From: an uncultured Lachnospiraceae bacterium
GTDB taxonomy: Bacteria; Bacillota; Clostridia; Lachnospirales; Lachnospiraceae
Reading direction: 5' to 3'
Assembly (NCBI GenBank): GCA_910578335.1
Contig: CAJTPU010000009.1
Coordinates: 70,553 to 134,552, forward strand
DNA: 64,000 nucleotides
This document shows positions 24,913 to 33,213 of this stretch, piece by piece. The notes under the pieces were generated by a model that worked only from the letters and a program-made list of their open reading frames with translations, ran no database searches and was not told where the DNA came from. Numbering within the stretch: the first letter of the stretch is position 1; every line of letters starts with the position of its first letter. Both the position numbers and the translations under genes were made by a program.

Positions 24913-25788
24913 ATGGTACAAAAGAAGCAATTTAAAGAGTTAGACTTAAGCAATGCGTTTTTATTTGCAGCGGCACTGGAGGACGAAGAGACCTGCAGAC
25001 TGGTTTTGGAGTGTATTCTGGGGACCTCTATAGGAAAGCTCAAAGTAAAACCGGAGCGGAGCATCCTGTGGAGCTCTGACTTCCGCTGTGTGCGGCTGGA
25101 CGTTTTTGCCAGTGACGAGTGGAATGTGGGCTACGATTTGGAGATGCAGAATGCCAATGAGGGGAATCTGCCGCAGAGAAGCCGCTACCATCAGGCGCAG
25201 ATGGATTTATCCTCCCTGAAGCCCGGACAGGATTTCAGAGAGCTGAGCCCCAGCGTAATTGTATTTATCTGTAACTTTGACCCTTTTGGAAGCGGGCTGT
25301 ACCGTTACACCTTTGAACCGAGATGTCTGGAAACGGATTTTCCGTTAGGGGACGGCACGAAGCGTATTTTTCTGAGCACAAAGGGGACAAATGAAGAAGA
25401 TGTATCAGGGGAGCTTTTAAGCTTTCTTCGATATGTTACAGATTCCACGGATGCCTGCGTAGAGCGGACAAAGGAAGAGAAGCTTGGTAAAATCCATAAA
25501 CGGGTAAAAGCGCTGAAGCAGAACAGGGAGCTGGAGGAAAAATACATGAATATTGGAGAATGGCTGCAAATAGAACATAGGCAGGCTTATAAGGAGGCAT
25601 ATAAAGAGGCTTATAAGGAGGCTCACGAAAAGGCATATAAGGAGGCTCATGAAGCGGCTCATGAAAAGGCAATGGCGCAGCTACGGGAGCTGATTGCCCG
25701 CATGACAGCCGACGGAAAGGCGGAGCAGCTTCCCCGCCTTGGGGAAGAAGCTTTTTATCAGGAAATGGTAAAGGAATATCATCTGTAA
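24913..25788 (+). CDS. Rpn/PD-(D/E)XK nuclease-family protein
   Basis: 291 residues. LDLSNAFLFAAALEDEETCRLVLE, then RLDVFASDEWNVGYDLEMQN, matches the Rpn (recombination-promoting nuclease, formerly transposase_31-like) family. The Asp (LDVFA) and the Glu-x-Gln of YDLEMQ correspond to the D...ExQ/K core of PD-(D/E)XK nucleases. Residues about 225–250 are a low-complexity helix of repeated KEAYKEA/HEKA units encoded by a degenerate repeat of about 12 bases. Such tails vary in length between homologues. It has its own promoter and a strong hairpin after it, and looks like a single-gene accessory unit. Role in the host is unknown. Confidence 0.85.
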   Translation: MVQKKQFKELDLSNAFLFAAALEDEETCRLVLECILGTSIGKLKVKPERSILWSSDFRCVRLDVFASDEWNVGYDLEMQNANEGNLPQRSRYHQAQMDLSSLKPGQDFRELSPSVIVFICNFDPFGSGLYRYTFEPRCLETDFPLGDGTKRIFLSTKGTNEEDVSGELLSFLRYVTDSTDACVERTKEEKLGKIHKRVKALKQNRELEEKYMNIGEWLQIEHRQAYKEAYKEAYKEAHEKAYKEAHEAAHEKAMAQLRELIARMTADGKAEQLPRLGEEAFYQEMVKEYHL

Positions 25789-25800
25789 ATCTATCAAAAT

Positions 25801-25838
25801 CTTTGCCCGATACTGCGTCTGCAGTATCGGGTATCAAA
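25801..25838 (+). terminator. Perfect hairpin after Rpn gene
   Basis: CCCGATACTGC-GTCT-GCAGTATCGGG, an 11-bp perfect stem, extended by CTTTG/CAAAG. No long U-tract follows, so it may be a weak terminator or an mRNA 3' stabiliser. Confidence 0.6.
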
Positions 25839-26056
25839 GTAAATTCAAGATAACACAATCAATTTATGTAAAGAGTATGGCGCGGAGGATAGGGTTTTCT
25901 TCTGTTTATAACGGAACTGAAATTCTGCTGGATTTTGTATACCAAACAGGATATAATGGTGCATAGAAATGCAGTGTAAATGCTTTTGATTTTGTAGGCG
26001 CCAGAGCGTATGAAATCAAGGCGAAGCAGTGGCTGAAAGGAAAGGTGTGGGAGATT

Positions 26057-26998
26057 ATGGCAGAGAACAGAGAGATTCTTTTTTTAAAGCCCCATCTGAA
26101 AGATGTGGTGTGGGGAGGCAGCAAGCTGCGGGACGAGTTTGGCTATGCGGCGGGGGATTCTACAGGCGAGTGCTGGGGTATCAGCGCGCATCCCAATGGA
26201 GACTGTGAGATTGCAAATGGCGCTTATCAGGGGAAGACCTTGGCTGCGCTGTATAAGGAGAACAGAGAGCTTTTCGGCGGTATTGCGGCGGAGGAATTTC
26301 CCCTGCTGGTAAAGATTATTGACGCAAAGCAGGATTTGAGCATTCAGGTGCATCCTGACGATGCTTACGTAAAAGAACATGAGAGCTGTCCTTACGGCAA
26401 AACGGAATGCTGGTATGTGATGGATTGTCCGCAGGATGCAAGGCTGGTTATCGGGCATCACGCAAAGACACGGCAGGAGCTTGCCGATATGATACAGGAA
26501 GGCAGGTATGAGGAGCTGATTCGGCAGATTCCGATTAGGAAGGGAGATTTTATCCAGATTACGCCGGGCACGGTACATGCCATCAAAGGCGGGTTTACGA
26601 TTTTAGAGACACAGCAGAGCAGCGACATTACTTATCGCGTATATGATTATGGCAGGCTTGTGGACGGGAAAGAGCGTCCGCTTCATGTAAAACAGAGTAT
26701 TGACGTTATCAATGTGCCGGACAAGGCGGGAGACGAGGCTGTCAGCCATACGGACGGATTGTCTGACGACGTAATGAATCTGTTAATAGATTGTGATTTT
26801 TATAAGGTGTGGAAGCTGCAGGTGAAAGACGGGCTGACGGTGGAGCAGAAATATCCCTTCCTTCTGGCAAGCGTGCTGGAGGGAGAAGGAAGCGTAGATG
26901 GTACGCCGGTGAAAAAGGGAGCGCACTTTATTCTGCCTGCCGGTTATGGAAAAGCAGTATTTGCAGGCAATATGGAGCTGATTTTATCCACGGTATAA
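26057..26998 (+). CDS. manA: Mannose-6-phosphate isomerase, class I
   Basis: 313 residues. A zinc enzyme interconverting mannose-6-phosphate and fructose-6-phosphate. The short Bacillus-type form is recognised by FLKPHLKDVVWGG at the start, the metal-binding QVHPDD, GKTECWYV, and PGTVHAIKGG with its His ligand. The ATG at 26057 is chosen over a GTG 12 bases earlier because the family starts there and GGGAG precedes it. It lies 21 bp before a galactose-mutarotase-like gene, with which it likely forms a sugar operon. Confidence 0.93.
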   Translation: MAENREILFLKPHLKDVVWGGSKLRDEFGYAAGDSTGECWGISAHPNGDCEIANGAYQGKTLAALYKENRELFGGIAAEEFPLLVKIIDAKQDLSIQVHPDDAYVKEHESCPYGKTECWYVMDCPQDARLVIGHHAKTRQELADMIQEGRYEELIRQIPIRKGDFIQITPGTVHAIKGGFTILETQQSSDITYRVYDYGRLVDGKERPLHVKQSIDVINVPDKAGDEAVSHTDGLSDDVMNLLIDCDFYKVWKLQVKDGLTVEQKYPFLLASVLEGEGSVDGTPVKKGAHFILPAGYGKAVFAGNMELILSTV

Positions 26999-27019
26999 CA
27001 CATGCAAGGGAGGGGTTAC

Positions 27020-27892
27020 ATGGCAGAATATGTATTGGACAACGGTGAAATCAGAATAAAAGTAGATTCCCATGGCGCGGAGCTGCGTTCCCTGTCAGAC
27101 TGTAATAGCGGCAGGGAATATATGTGGTGCGGGGATGCGGCGTACTGGGGCAGAGTATCGCCGGTGCTTTTTCCGCTGGTGGGGAGCTACCGGAACGGTC
27201 AGTGCAGCCATAACGGCAGGCTGCTTCAGATGTCGCAGCACGGCTTTGCGCGGGATATGGAGTTTATGCTGACAGAGCAGGGCGGAGAGGAAATCTGGTT
27301 CTGCCTGACGGACAAGGAAAACACATGGGAAAATTATCCCTTTGCCTTTTCACTGGAAATCGGCTACAGGCTTTCGGGCAGGAGCGTCAAAGTGATGTGG
27401 CGTGTTTTCAATCCTTCGGAGGAGGAAATGTATTTTTCCATAGGAGGGCATCCGGCTTTTGCCGTTCCGGCAAGGGAAAAGGACAGGATAACCTGCTATC
27501 TTGCTTTTGACGGTGTGGAAAAGCTTCAGGTGCGAGGGCTTAAGAACGGGCTTGCTGTAAAAGAGCTCCATACGCTTATGCTGGAAAAGGGCGGGGTTCT
27601 GCCGGTTACGGAAGCGGTTTTTGCGCAGGATGCGCTTGTGATTGAGGACAGCCAGACTGGAAAGGTGCAGCTTCTTTCCGAGGATAAGAAGCCGTATCTT
27701 ACAGTTGTCTTTGACGCGCCCTTGTTTGGCGTCTGGACGCCGCCCGGCAAAAATGCTCCCTTTATCTGTATTGAACCATGGTACGGCAGATGTGACAGGG
27801 AGGATTTTACCGGAAGCTTAAGTGAGCGGGAATGGGGGAACGTGCTTGCGGCAGGAAAAACGTTTGAAGCTGCGTACGATATTTTGGTTTAA
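27020..27892 (+). CDS. Aldose 1-epimerase-family protein (LacX-like)
   Basis: 290 residues. The beta-sandwich mutarotase fold is indicated by IRIKVDSHGAELRSL, the catalytic-region His in MSQHGFARDMEF, and GGHPAFAVP with its conserved His. This LacX-like branch is often annotated as aldose epimerase; the exact sugar is not certain. GGAGGGG precedes the ATG at 27020; an ATG at 27002 is less well placed. It follows manA by 21 bp. A terminator ends the unit. Confidence 0.88.
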   Translation: MAEYVLDNGEIRIKVDSHGAELRSLSDCNSGREYMWCGDAAYWGRVSPVLFPLVGSYRNGQCSHNGRLLQMSQHGFARDMEFMLTEQGGEEIWFCLTDKENTWENYPFAFSLEIGYRLSGRSVKVMWRVFNPSEEEMYFSIGGHPAFAVPAREKDRITCYLAFDGVEKLQVRGLKNGLAVKELHTLMLEKGGVLPVTEAVFAQDALVIEDSQTGKVQLLSEDKKPYLTVVFDAPLFGVWTPPGKNAPFICIEPWYGRCDREDFTGSLSEREWGNVLAAGKTFEAAYDILV

Positions 27893-27925
27893 AAGAAACT
27901 GCTTCTGATAAGGGCGTCGTGGTTT

Positions 27926-27958
27926 GCCGGCGGGGCTGTGCAAGCGCCGGCGCCTTTT
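27926..27958 (+). terminator. Terminator after aldose-epimerase gene
   Basis: GCCGGCG / CGCCGGC stem with a 12-base loop, followed by GCCTTTT. Confidence 0.7.
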
Positions 27959-28065
27959 ATAGTTACTTTATAAAACCTTATCTCCGATTTAAGAAATTGC
28001 TCATATGATGTTCACAATTACTGTTTATCATAGGGAATGAAAAAATTGACTTATGGAGAATTGCT

Positions 28066-28461
28066 ATGAAAGAAAAACTGATTCGATTTATGTATGGCAG
28101 GTATGGTGTGGATAAGCTGTCAAGGCATGTCGTGTTTGCAGCGCTGCCTTTGTGGCTCGCCGCTATATTTTTCAGACTGTGGGTTTTTCAGTTTTTGGCA
28201 GTATTGGGCATTGTCTATGGTTACTATCGGATTTTTTCGAAGAATACGACAAAGCGGTATCGGGAGCTGTGCGCCTATGAGAAATTCTTAGGAAAAATCA
28301 AGTGTTTTCCGGAAAAAATGAAGCACGGTGCCGCTGAACGCAGAAAATATCGGATTTTTAAATGTCCCGGCTGCAGGCAGAAGCTGCGGATTCCAAAGGG
28401 ACATGGCGCTGTGGAGATAAGCTGTAGAAAATGCGGAACCGTCTTTCGGAAGAGAACTTAG
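28066..28461 (+). CDS. Small membrane protein with zinc ribbon
   Basis: 131 residues. Two hydrophobic stretches at about residues 22–55 are probably membrane helices, followed by a basic region and a C-terminal zinc ribbon (CPGC ... CRKC, about residues 105–125). Family not recognised beyond this architecture. The stop lies 14 bases before the start of the DUF5685 gene, which is followed by a DnaJ-domain gene, so the three probably form an operon connected with protein folding or membrane quality control. That role is inferred from the DnaJ neighbour only. Confidence 0.7.
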   Translation: MKEKLIRFMYGRYGVDKLSRHVVFAALPLWLAAIFFRLWVFQFLAVLGIVYGYYRIFSKNTTKRYRELCAYEKFLGKIKCFPEKMKHGAAERRKYRIFKCPGCRQKLRIPKGHGAVEISCRKCGTVFRKRT

Positions 28462-28475
28462 GGCGGGGTACGTTT

Positions 28476-29309
28476 ATGTTTGGATATATAGCCGTGAACA
28501 AGGCGGAGATGAAATTTAGGGAATATGATGTGTACAGGTCGTTTTACTGTGGTCTTTGCAAGAGCTTGAAGGAGCGGGGAGGCAATTTGTCCCGTCTTAC
28601 GCTGAGCTACGACATGACCTTTTTGTACATGCTGCTCACGGGACTTTATGAGCCGGAGACTGTATGCGTTTTTGAGAGATGCATGGTGCATCCCGTGGGA
28701 AAGCATGGCGTGCGCAAAAATGAACTGGCAGACTATGCGGCGGATATGTCTGTGCTGTTAGCCTGCCTCAAATACAGGGATGACTGGAAGGATGACCGAA
28801 AATTTTCAGCAAAATGTATGCTTGGAATGCTTGCCGGCAAAAACAGCAGAGTTTTGAGGCTTTATCACCAAAAGGCGGTACGGATTGCGGAGGCGATGGA
28901 ACAGCTTGCCAAGGGGGAAGCAAAACATGCTTCCAATCTGGATGAAATGGCAGGAATTTTTGGCGGAATTATGGCAGAAATACTGGTGTACAAGGAAGAC
29001 GAGTGGGAGCCGGTGCTTTCCAAAATGGGCTTTTATTTGGGAAAGTTTATATATATTATGGATGCGTATGAGGACATCGAGGAAGATGAGAAGAGCGGCA
29101 GCTACAATCCGCTGCGGCGCTTGTATAAAACGCCGGATTTTGAAGGCACCTGCGGGCAGATATTGACCATGATGATAGCGGAATGCTGCAGGGAATTTGA
29201 AAAGCTGCCGATTTTAGAACATGCGGATATTCTGCGCAATATTTTATATTCGGGAGTATGGGTGAAGTATGAGGAAATCAGAAAGAAAAGGGCGGGTAAA
29301 GACAAATGA
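28476..29309 (+). CDS. DUF5685 family protein
   Basis: 277 residues beginning MFGYIAVNKAEMKFREYDVYRSFYCGLCKSL, the characteristic start of DUF5685 with its CGLC motif. A second Cys set (VFERCMVHP) follows, and the rest is alpha-helical, ending in a helix with a run of basic residues. The CGLC and CxxHP elements could bind metal. The ATG at 28476 has GGGCGGGG upstream; an in-frame ATG at 28431 lies inside the preceding gene. It overlaps the DnaJ gene by four bases (ATGA), so the two are translationally coupled. Biochemical role unknown. Confidence 0.8.
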   Translation: MFGYIAVNKAEMKFREYDVYRSFYCGLCKSLKERGGNLSRLTLSYDMTFLYMLLTGLYEPETVCVFERCMVHPVGKHGVRKNELADYAADMSVLLACLKYRDDWKDDRKFSAKCMLGMLAGKNSRVLRLYHQKAVRIAEAMEQLAKGEAKHASNLDEMAGIFGGIMAEILVYKEDEWEPVLSKMGFYLGKFIYIMDAYEDIEEDEKSGSYNPLRRLYKTPDFEGTCGQILTMMIAECCREFEKLPILEHADILRNILYSGVWVKYEEIRKKRAGKDK

Positions 29310-29986
29310 GTGACCCCTATCAGATTTTGGGTGTTTCGAGAGAAGCCTCTGATGAAGAAATCAAAAAAGCGTATAGGAAGCTCAGCCGCAAATACCATCC
29401 GGATGCCAATATCAACAATCCCAATAAGGATAAGGCGGAGGAAAAGTTTAAGGAAGTACAGCGTGCTTATCAGGATATTATGAAAATGCGCAGCGGCGAC
29501 TATGGGGAGGATGCCGGGTACAGGCGAACGGGCGGCTATACAAGCGGCAGAGGATTCTGGGGCTTTGGCGGTTACGGCGGGTTTGGCGGCTTTGGCGGCA
29601 AGGAGAGTGGCAACGAGGGAACGGATTATCTCCGCTCGGCGGCTGCTTACATCCGTGCGGGATATTATAGAGAAGCGCTGAATGTACTGGAGCAGGTGGC
29701 GGACAGGTCGGCGAAGTGGTATTATTATAGTGCTGTAGCGAATCTGGCTTTGGGCAATAACGTGACGGCAAGGGAGCATGCGGAGACTGCAGTCAGGATG
29801 GAACCGGACAACTGGGAATACCGGAATTTTTTGAGCAGAATTGATTCGGGGGCATACTGGTATCGGGAGAGAAGCGCGCCCTTTGGCGGCATGGCACCGG
29901 ATGACGGCGGTATGTGTATGCGGTTGTGCATTGCGAATATGCTCTGCAGCACCTGTCTGGGAGGACGCTTCTGCTGTTGTGTGTGA
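29306..29986 (+). CDS. DnaJ-domain protein with Cys-rich tail
   Basis: 226 residues. The N-terminal J domain (about 1–65) has DPYQILGVSREASDEEIKKAY and the HPD motif in KYHPDANI, so it can stimulate an Hsp70 ATPase. A Gly/Phe/Tyr-rich linker (about 75–100, repeats of FGGYGG/FGGFGG) precedes a helical TPR-like segment. The last 25 residues hold six Cys, in MCMRLCIANMLCSTCLGG and FCCCV, which is unusual and could be acylated, metal-binding or redox-active. There is no canonical DnaJ zinc finger, so it is not the housekeeping DnaJ. Coupled to DUF5685. Confidence 0.85.
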   Translation: MSDPYQILGVSREASDEEIKKAYRKLSRKYHPDANINNPNKDKAEEKFKEVQRAYQDIMKMRSGDYGEDAGYRRTGGYTSGRGFWGFGGYGGFGGFGGKESGNEGTDYLRSAAAYIRAGYYREALNVLEQVADRSAKWYYYSAVANLALGNNVTAREHAETAVRMEPDNWEYRNFLSRIDSGAYWYRERSAPFGGMAPDDGGMCMRLCIANMLCSTCLGGRFCCCV

Positions 29987-30061
29987 GGCGTAAAGATATG
30001 GGACAAAGTCCGGCGGACTGACGGAAAGCGATAGAAAATAATAAAAGCAGGAAAAGAAACT

Positions 30062-30661
30062 ATGACAAACGAACAATATTATGAATTGATAAAGCCCTAC
30101 GAGGATGCCACGCAGCTTATGCTGACAAGACTTGAAATTTTAAACCACAGCATCTATGACCATGCGATGGAGGAGAGCAAGCCGGTACACCATATGCAGT
30201 ACCGCATCAAAGAAAAAAGAAGTATTGAAAGAAAGCTGGAGCGTCTGGGGCTGACGGACAGCCTGATAAATGCCAAGGATAACTTAAAGGACATTGGCGG
30301 TATCCGTGTTATCTGCTATTTCCAGTCAGAAATTCATGAACTGTTAGCCTCCTTAAAGCGCCAGAGTGATTTGATTGTCATTAAGGAAAAGGATTATATG
30401 ACGAATCCCAAAGCGAGCGGCTATAGGAGCTACCACATTATTTTTGGCGTGCCGCTTCACACGCTGGACGCCATGGAATATTATCCGGTGGAGATACAGT
30501 TTCGTACGCTTTCCATGGACTTCTGGTCAAGTCTGGAGCATCGCATCTGCTACAAAAAGGAGCGTGCCAATAAGGAAGAGCTGTCCAAACAGCTTAGAAC
30601 CCTTTCAGAGTCCCTTGCCATGATTGAGGAGGAACTGAAGGGTTATATTGAGGAGCCATAA
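30062..30661 (+). CDS. Small alarmone synthetase (GTP pyrophosphokinase)
   Basis: 199 residues, the size of single-domain RelP/RelQ enzymes that make (p)ppGpp from ATP and GTP/GDP without a hydrolase domain. Motifs include DNLKDIGGIRVICYF, the synthetase G-loop ASGYRSYHIIFGVPL, and VEIQFRTLSMDFWSSLEHRICYK. It resembles the RelQ/YjbM side, but assignment between RelP and RelQ is not secure, so no symbol is given. AGGAAAAG precedes the ATG. It lies alone between the DnaJ operon and an ECF sigma gene and would feed stringent-response signalling. Confidence 0.92.
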   Translation: MTNEQYYELIKPYEDATQLMLTRLEILNHSIYDHAMEESKPVHHMQYRIKEKRSIERKLERLGLTDSLINAKDNLKDIGGIRVICYFQSEIHELLASLKRQSDLIVIKEKDYMTNPKASGYRSYHIIFGVPLHTLDAMEYYPVEIQFRTLSMDFWSSLEHRICYKKERANKEELSKQLRTLSESLAMIEEELKGYIEEP

Positions 30662-30773
30662 AAATTTTTGTAAAAGCAATAAAAAAGAATTCCGGCATTC
30701 GTATCTATATTGACTGGTGAAGGATGCCGAGTCCTGATTTGCCTGCAAACGGAGAATTCGGAAAGGAAAGAGC

Positions 30774-31358
30774 GTGACAGAAGGCAGATTTGAAAAATGC
30801 ATCCGCAATATGAACCGAGGCGACAGGAACGGGCTTAAGGAAGTATACGAAGAGTACGTTTCCTATATTTACGGTATTGTACGGCAGCTTCTGCCCTCCC
30901 GTGAGGAGGCGGAGGATATTACCAGTGATTTTTTTATCCGTCTGTGGGAAAAATCATCATCTTACAGGGGCGGCAGCGGGCATAAAGGCTGGATGGCGAC
31001 GATAGCCCGCAATCTTGCCATAGATTCTATTCGCAAAAGAAAGCGGGAAGAACCGGTGGATTTTGCGGCGGAGCCGGAAGAAGGAGAGCAGTATTCTTTG
31101 GTGCAAAGCGCCATGCGCGGAGAATGGGCAGAAGGAAAAAGTGTGGAGGAGCAGGTTCTTTCTGATATCAGTATGGAGGAGGCATTGTCAGGCTTAAAGG
31201 AGGCAGAACGACAGGTGGTACATATGAAAATTGCTGCTGATATGACCTTTCAGGAGATAGCGGATTTGCTAAACGAGCCTTTGGGAACGGTGGCGTGGCG
31301 CTACAGAGAGGCAGTCAAAAAGTTAAGGAGGTGTGGATATGAAGAATCTGGAAGATGA
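30774..31358 (+). CDS. ECF-type RNA polymerase sigma factor
   Basis: 194 residues from a GTG start with GGAAAGGAAAG upstream. Region 2 includes YEEYVSYIYGIVRQLLPSREEAEDITSDFFIRLWEK and region 4 AERQVVHMKIAADMTFQEIADLLNEPLGTVAWRYREAVKKLR, typical of extracytoplasmic-function sigma factors. The 3' end overlaps the next gene by 20 bases. That gene encodes a single-pass membrane protein, the usual arrangement of a sigma factor with its membrane anti-sigma. The signal sensed is unknown. Confidence 0.92.
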   Translation: MTEGRFEKCIRNMNRGDRNGLKEVYEEYVSYIYGIVRQLLPSREEAEDITSDFFIRLWEKSSSYRGGSGHKGWMATIARNLAIDSIRKRKREEPVDFAAEPEEGEQYSLVQSAMRGEWAEGKSVEEQVLSDISMEEALSGLKEAERQVVHMKIAADMTFQEIADLLNEPLGTVAWRYREAVKKLRRCGYEESGR

Positions 31359-32112
31359 ATATAAACGCTTCTATCAGGAAGAAACCCCTGATTTGTGGAA
31401 CCGGATTGAAGCGGGTCTGACAGATAAAAAAGCAGAACATAAGAAAATCATATTTCCCTTCCGGTACGTTTCTGCCTGCGCGGCGGCAATACTGCTCCTT
31501 GTGCTGCTTCCGGGTATTTGGATTTTGGGCAGAAGAAAGGCTTTTGAAGAGGCACCACAAAAGAATGAGGTACATCAGAATATGTCGCCGGAAGCGGCAG
31601 GCGATATAGCAGCGGATACAGATGGTTTTTGGAATGAAGAGGGGCGTGATACAGAAAACAGTAGAGCGGATTCTGCCGAACAGTACGTGGCAGATGCCGT
31701 GCAGCCGGAGGAAAATGCCGATGCCATGCTGCAGGGTGCCAGTGGGGCAGTACCGTCCGATGACGCTTCATCTGAGACAGCTACCGTCAAGCCTTCGGCA
31801 GAAGAAAGTAAGGACGAACAGATTTTGGGAGACGGGGTACAGGATATAGACGGGCAGACGCCGGGCGGCACGGTAAAGAATGCAGACGAGCAGATTGCAG
31901 GAGTTATGGAAGTGACGGCGGCGGAGCAAAAAGACGGGTACATGATTTATTATCTGCGCACAAACGAGGGCGAAGTGGTGTCTGCCGTGCCCGGGGAGGA
32001 GCTTCCTGCGGCGCTTCAGACCGGTGAGAGCTATCTGCTTACTTTAAAAACGTCGGGGGAAACGGCATGGGACTATGTAATTGAGACGGTGGAAACTGCG
32101 CCGGCAGAATAA
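31339..32112 (+). CDS. Putative membrane anti-sigma factor
   Basis: 257 residues. A short cytoplasmic N-terminus (MKNLEDEYKRFYQEETPDLWNRIEAG), one membrane helix (about 42–62), and a long acidic low-complexity extracellular linker rich in Glu, Asp and Ala. A compact C-terminal domain starts near VMEVTAAEQKDGYMIYYLRT. AGGAGGT six bases upstream sets the ATG at 31339, overlapping the sigma gene. No zinc anti-sigma HxxxCxxC motif is present, so assignment rests on topology and coupling. An alternative is a lipid or cell-wall stress sensor acting through the sigma factor. Confidence 0.65.
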   Translation: MKNLEDEYKRFYQEETPDLWNRIEAGLTDKKAEHKKIIFPFRYVSACAAAILLLVLLPGIWILGRRKAFEEAPQKNEVHQNMSPEAAGDIAADTDGFWNEEGRDTENSRADSAEQYVADAVQPEENADAMLQGASGAVPSDDASSETATVKPSAEESKDEQILGDGVQDIDGQTPGGTVKNADEQIAGVMEVTAAEQKDGYMIYYLRTNEGEVVSAVPGEELPAALQTGESYLLTLKTSGETAWDYVIETVETAPAE

Positions 32113-32170
32113 CCGGCGCAGCATAAAGCGCATGACAATCAGCCGCGCAGAACAAAGCGGCAGCGCATGG

Positions 32171-32968
32171 TCAGTCGTTACAGGGACGCCACCATTTTAA
32201 GATATTTACGATGTGCTCATCCCAGTATACCCATTGATGGTCTCCTGCCGATTCATGACAGGACAAGTCATAGCCCAGCTTTTTCATTTCGTTCCATGCT
32301 TTTATGTTGTCTTCATACAGAAAGTCTTCGGTTCCGCACCATGCATAGAGCTTGGGGAGCGGTTTGCCGGAGGCTTTTAATTCTTTTGCTAGATAAAACA
32401 AATCATTTGGCGTGTCCGCAATATGTTCGGGGTCGCCAAAGATACCTTCCCAAAAAACGCGGCGCTCGGTTTTCAAATCCTCTTGCAGCCGTGTTTGGGC
32501 GGCTATATTGAGGGCGCCGGAAAGGGATGCCCCTGCGCCAAAAGTATCAGAAGCCGCGAGCGCCAGTTTCCAAGCGCCGTAGCCTCCCATGGAAAGACCT
32601 GCCGCAAGTGTATCTTCGCGCCTGTCCGACATGTTGGGGAAAAAGTCCCGGCAGATGGCGGGCAGCTCTTTAGAGATAAAGGTAAAGTAGCGCATACCAT
32701 ATGCCGTGTCTGTATAAAAGCCAAGGTGAGTGGTAGGCATGACAACGGCGATGCCAAGCTCACTGACATACCGCTCGATAGAGGTGCGGCGCTGCCAGAT
32801 TGTGTGGTCGTCGCTCATGCCATGCAGCAGATAGAGGGTGGGGTACTTCCCTGATTTTCTTTTACCTTCCATACCGATTTGAGAGTAGGTCTGCTGTGGA
32901 AGAATGACGTCCATGTTCACACACATGCCAAGCACGTCTGAGAAAAAATCAACATGCAGTAAAGCCAT
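32171..32968 (-). CDS. Alpha/beta-hydrolase esterase (EstA/FGH-like)
   Basis: 265 residues. Fold cues are YPTLYLLHGMSDDHTIW at the oxyanion end and the nucleophile elbow GLSMGGYGAWKLAL with catalytic Ser. Late GTEDFLYEDN supplies the likely Asp and ESAGDHQWVYWDEH the catalytic His. This is the tributyrin-esterase/S-formylglutathione-hydrolase-like group of Firmicutes, which cleaves short acyl esters or carbohydrate acetyl/feruloyl esters. There is no signal peptide. TAAAGGAGGA precedes the ATG. It is divergent from the regulator at 33182, though no direct link is evident. Confidence 0.88.
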   Translation of the reverse strand: MALLHVDFFSDVLGMCVNMDVILPQQTYSQIGMEGKRKSGKYPTLYLLHGMSDDHTIWQRRTSIERYVSELGIAVVMPTTHLGFYTDTAYGMRYFTFISKELPAICRDFFPNMSDRREDTLAAGLSMGGYGAWKLALAASDTFGAGASLSGALNIAAQTRLQEDLKTERRVFWEGIFGDPEHIADTPNDLFYLAKELKASGKPLPKLYAWCGTEDFLYEDNIKAWNEMKKLGYDLSCHESAGDHQWVYWDEHIVNILKWWRPCND

Positions 32969-33099
32969 AAAAAGTCCTCCTTTATATTCGTATTTTTAAT
33001 TTTTATTATATAGGATGCATTTTGTTGTTGCAACATGAGTGTATAAGACCTTATAGTAAATATATAAGAAATTTGTGCTTGCGAAAAAGAAAGGAGGAA

Positions 33100-33213
33100 A
33101 TGCACAAAAAAGGAAACTATAGGATAAGCGTTGCGAAAGGAAAGCTTCGCGATGCGGTTTACAAGGGCATGGGGATAAAACATGGAAATTTACAGAATCG
33201 GAGCAAGAATTAA
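33100..33213 (+). CDS. Possible short upstream ORF before HTH gene
   Basis: A 37-codon frame beginning MHKKGNYRISVAKGKLRDAV, with AAGGAGG almost touching the ATG (the spacing is short). Its end overlaps the first 32 bases of the HTH regulator, so its translation could influence that start. Basic and without recognised domains. It may be only chance; listed because of the strong ribosome site and overlap. Confidence 0.3.
   Translation: MHKKGNYRISVAKGKLRDAVYKGMGIKHGNLQNRSKN

Noticed and set aside
4160..28000. 14-base sequence GAAATTGCTCATAT shared near 4180 and 27990
   Set aside because: Only one copy is part of an inverted repeat and there is no further similarity around them; probably chance.
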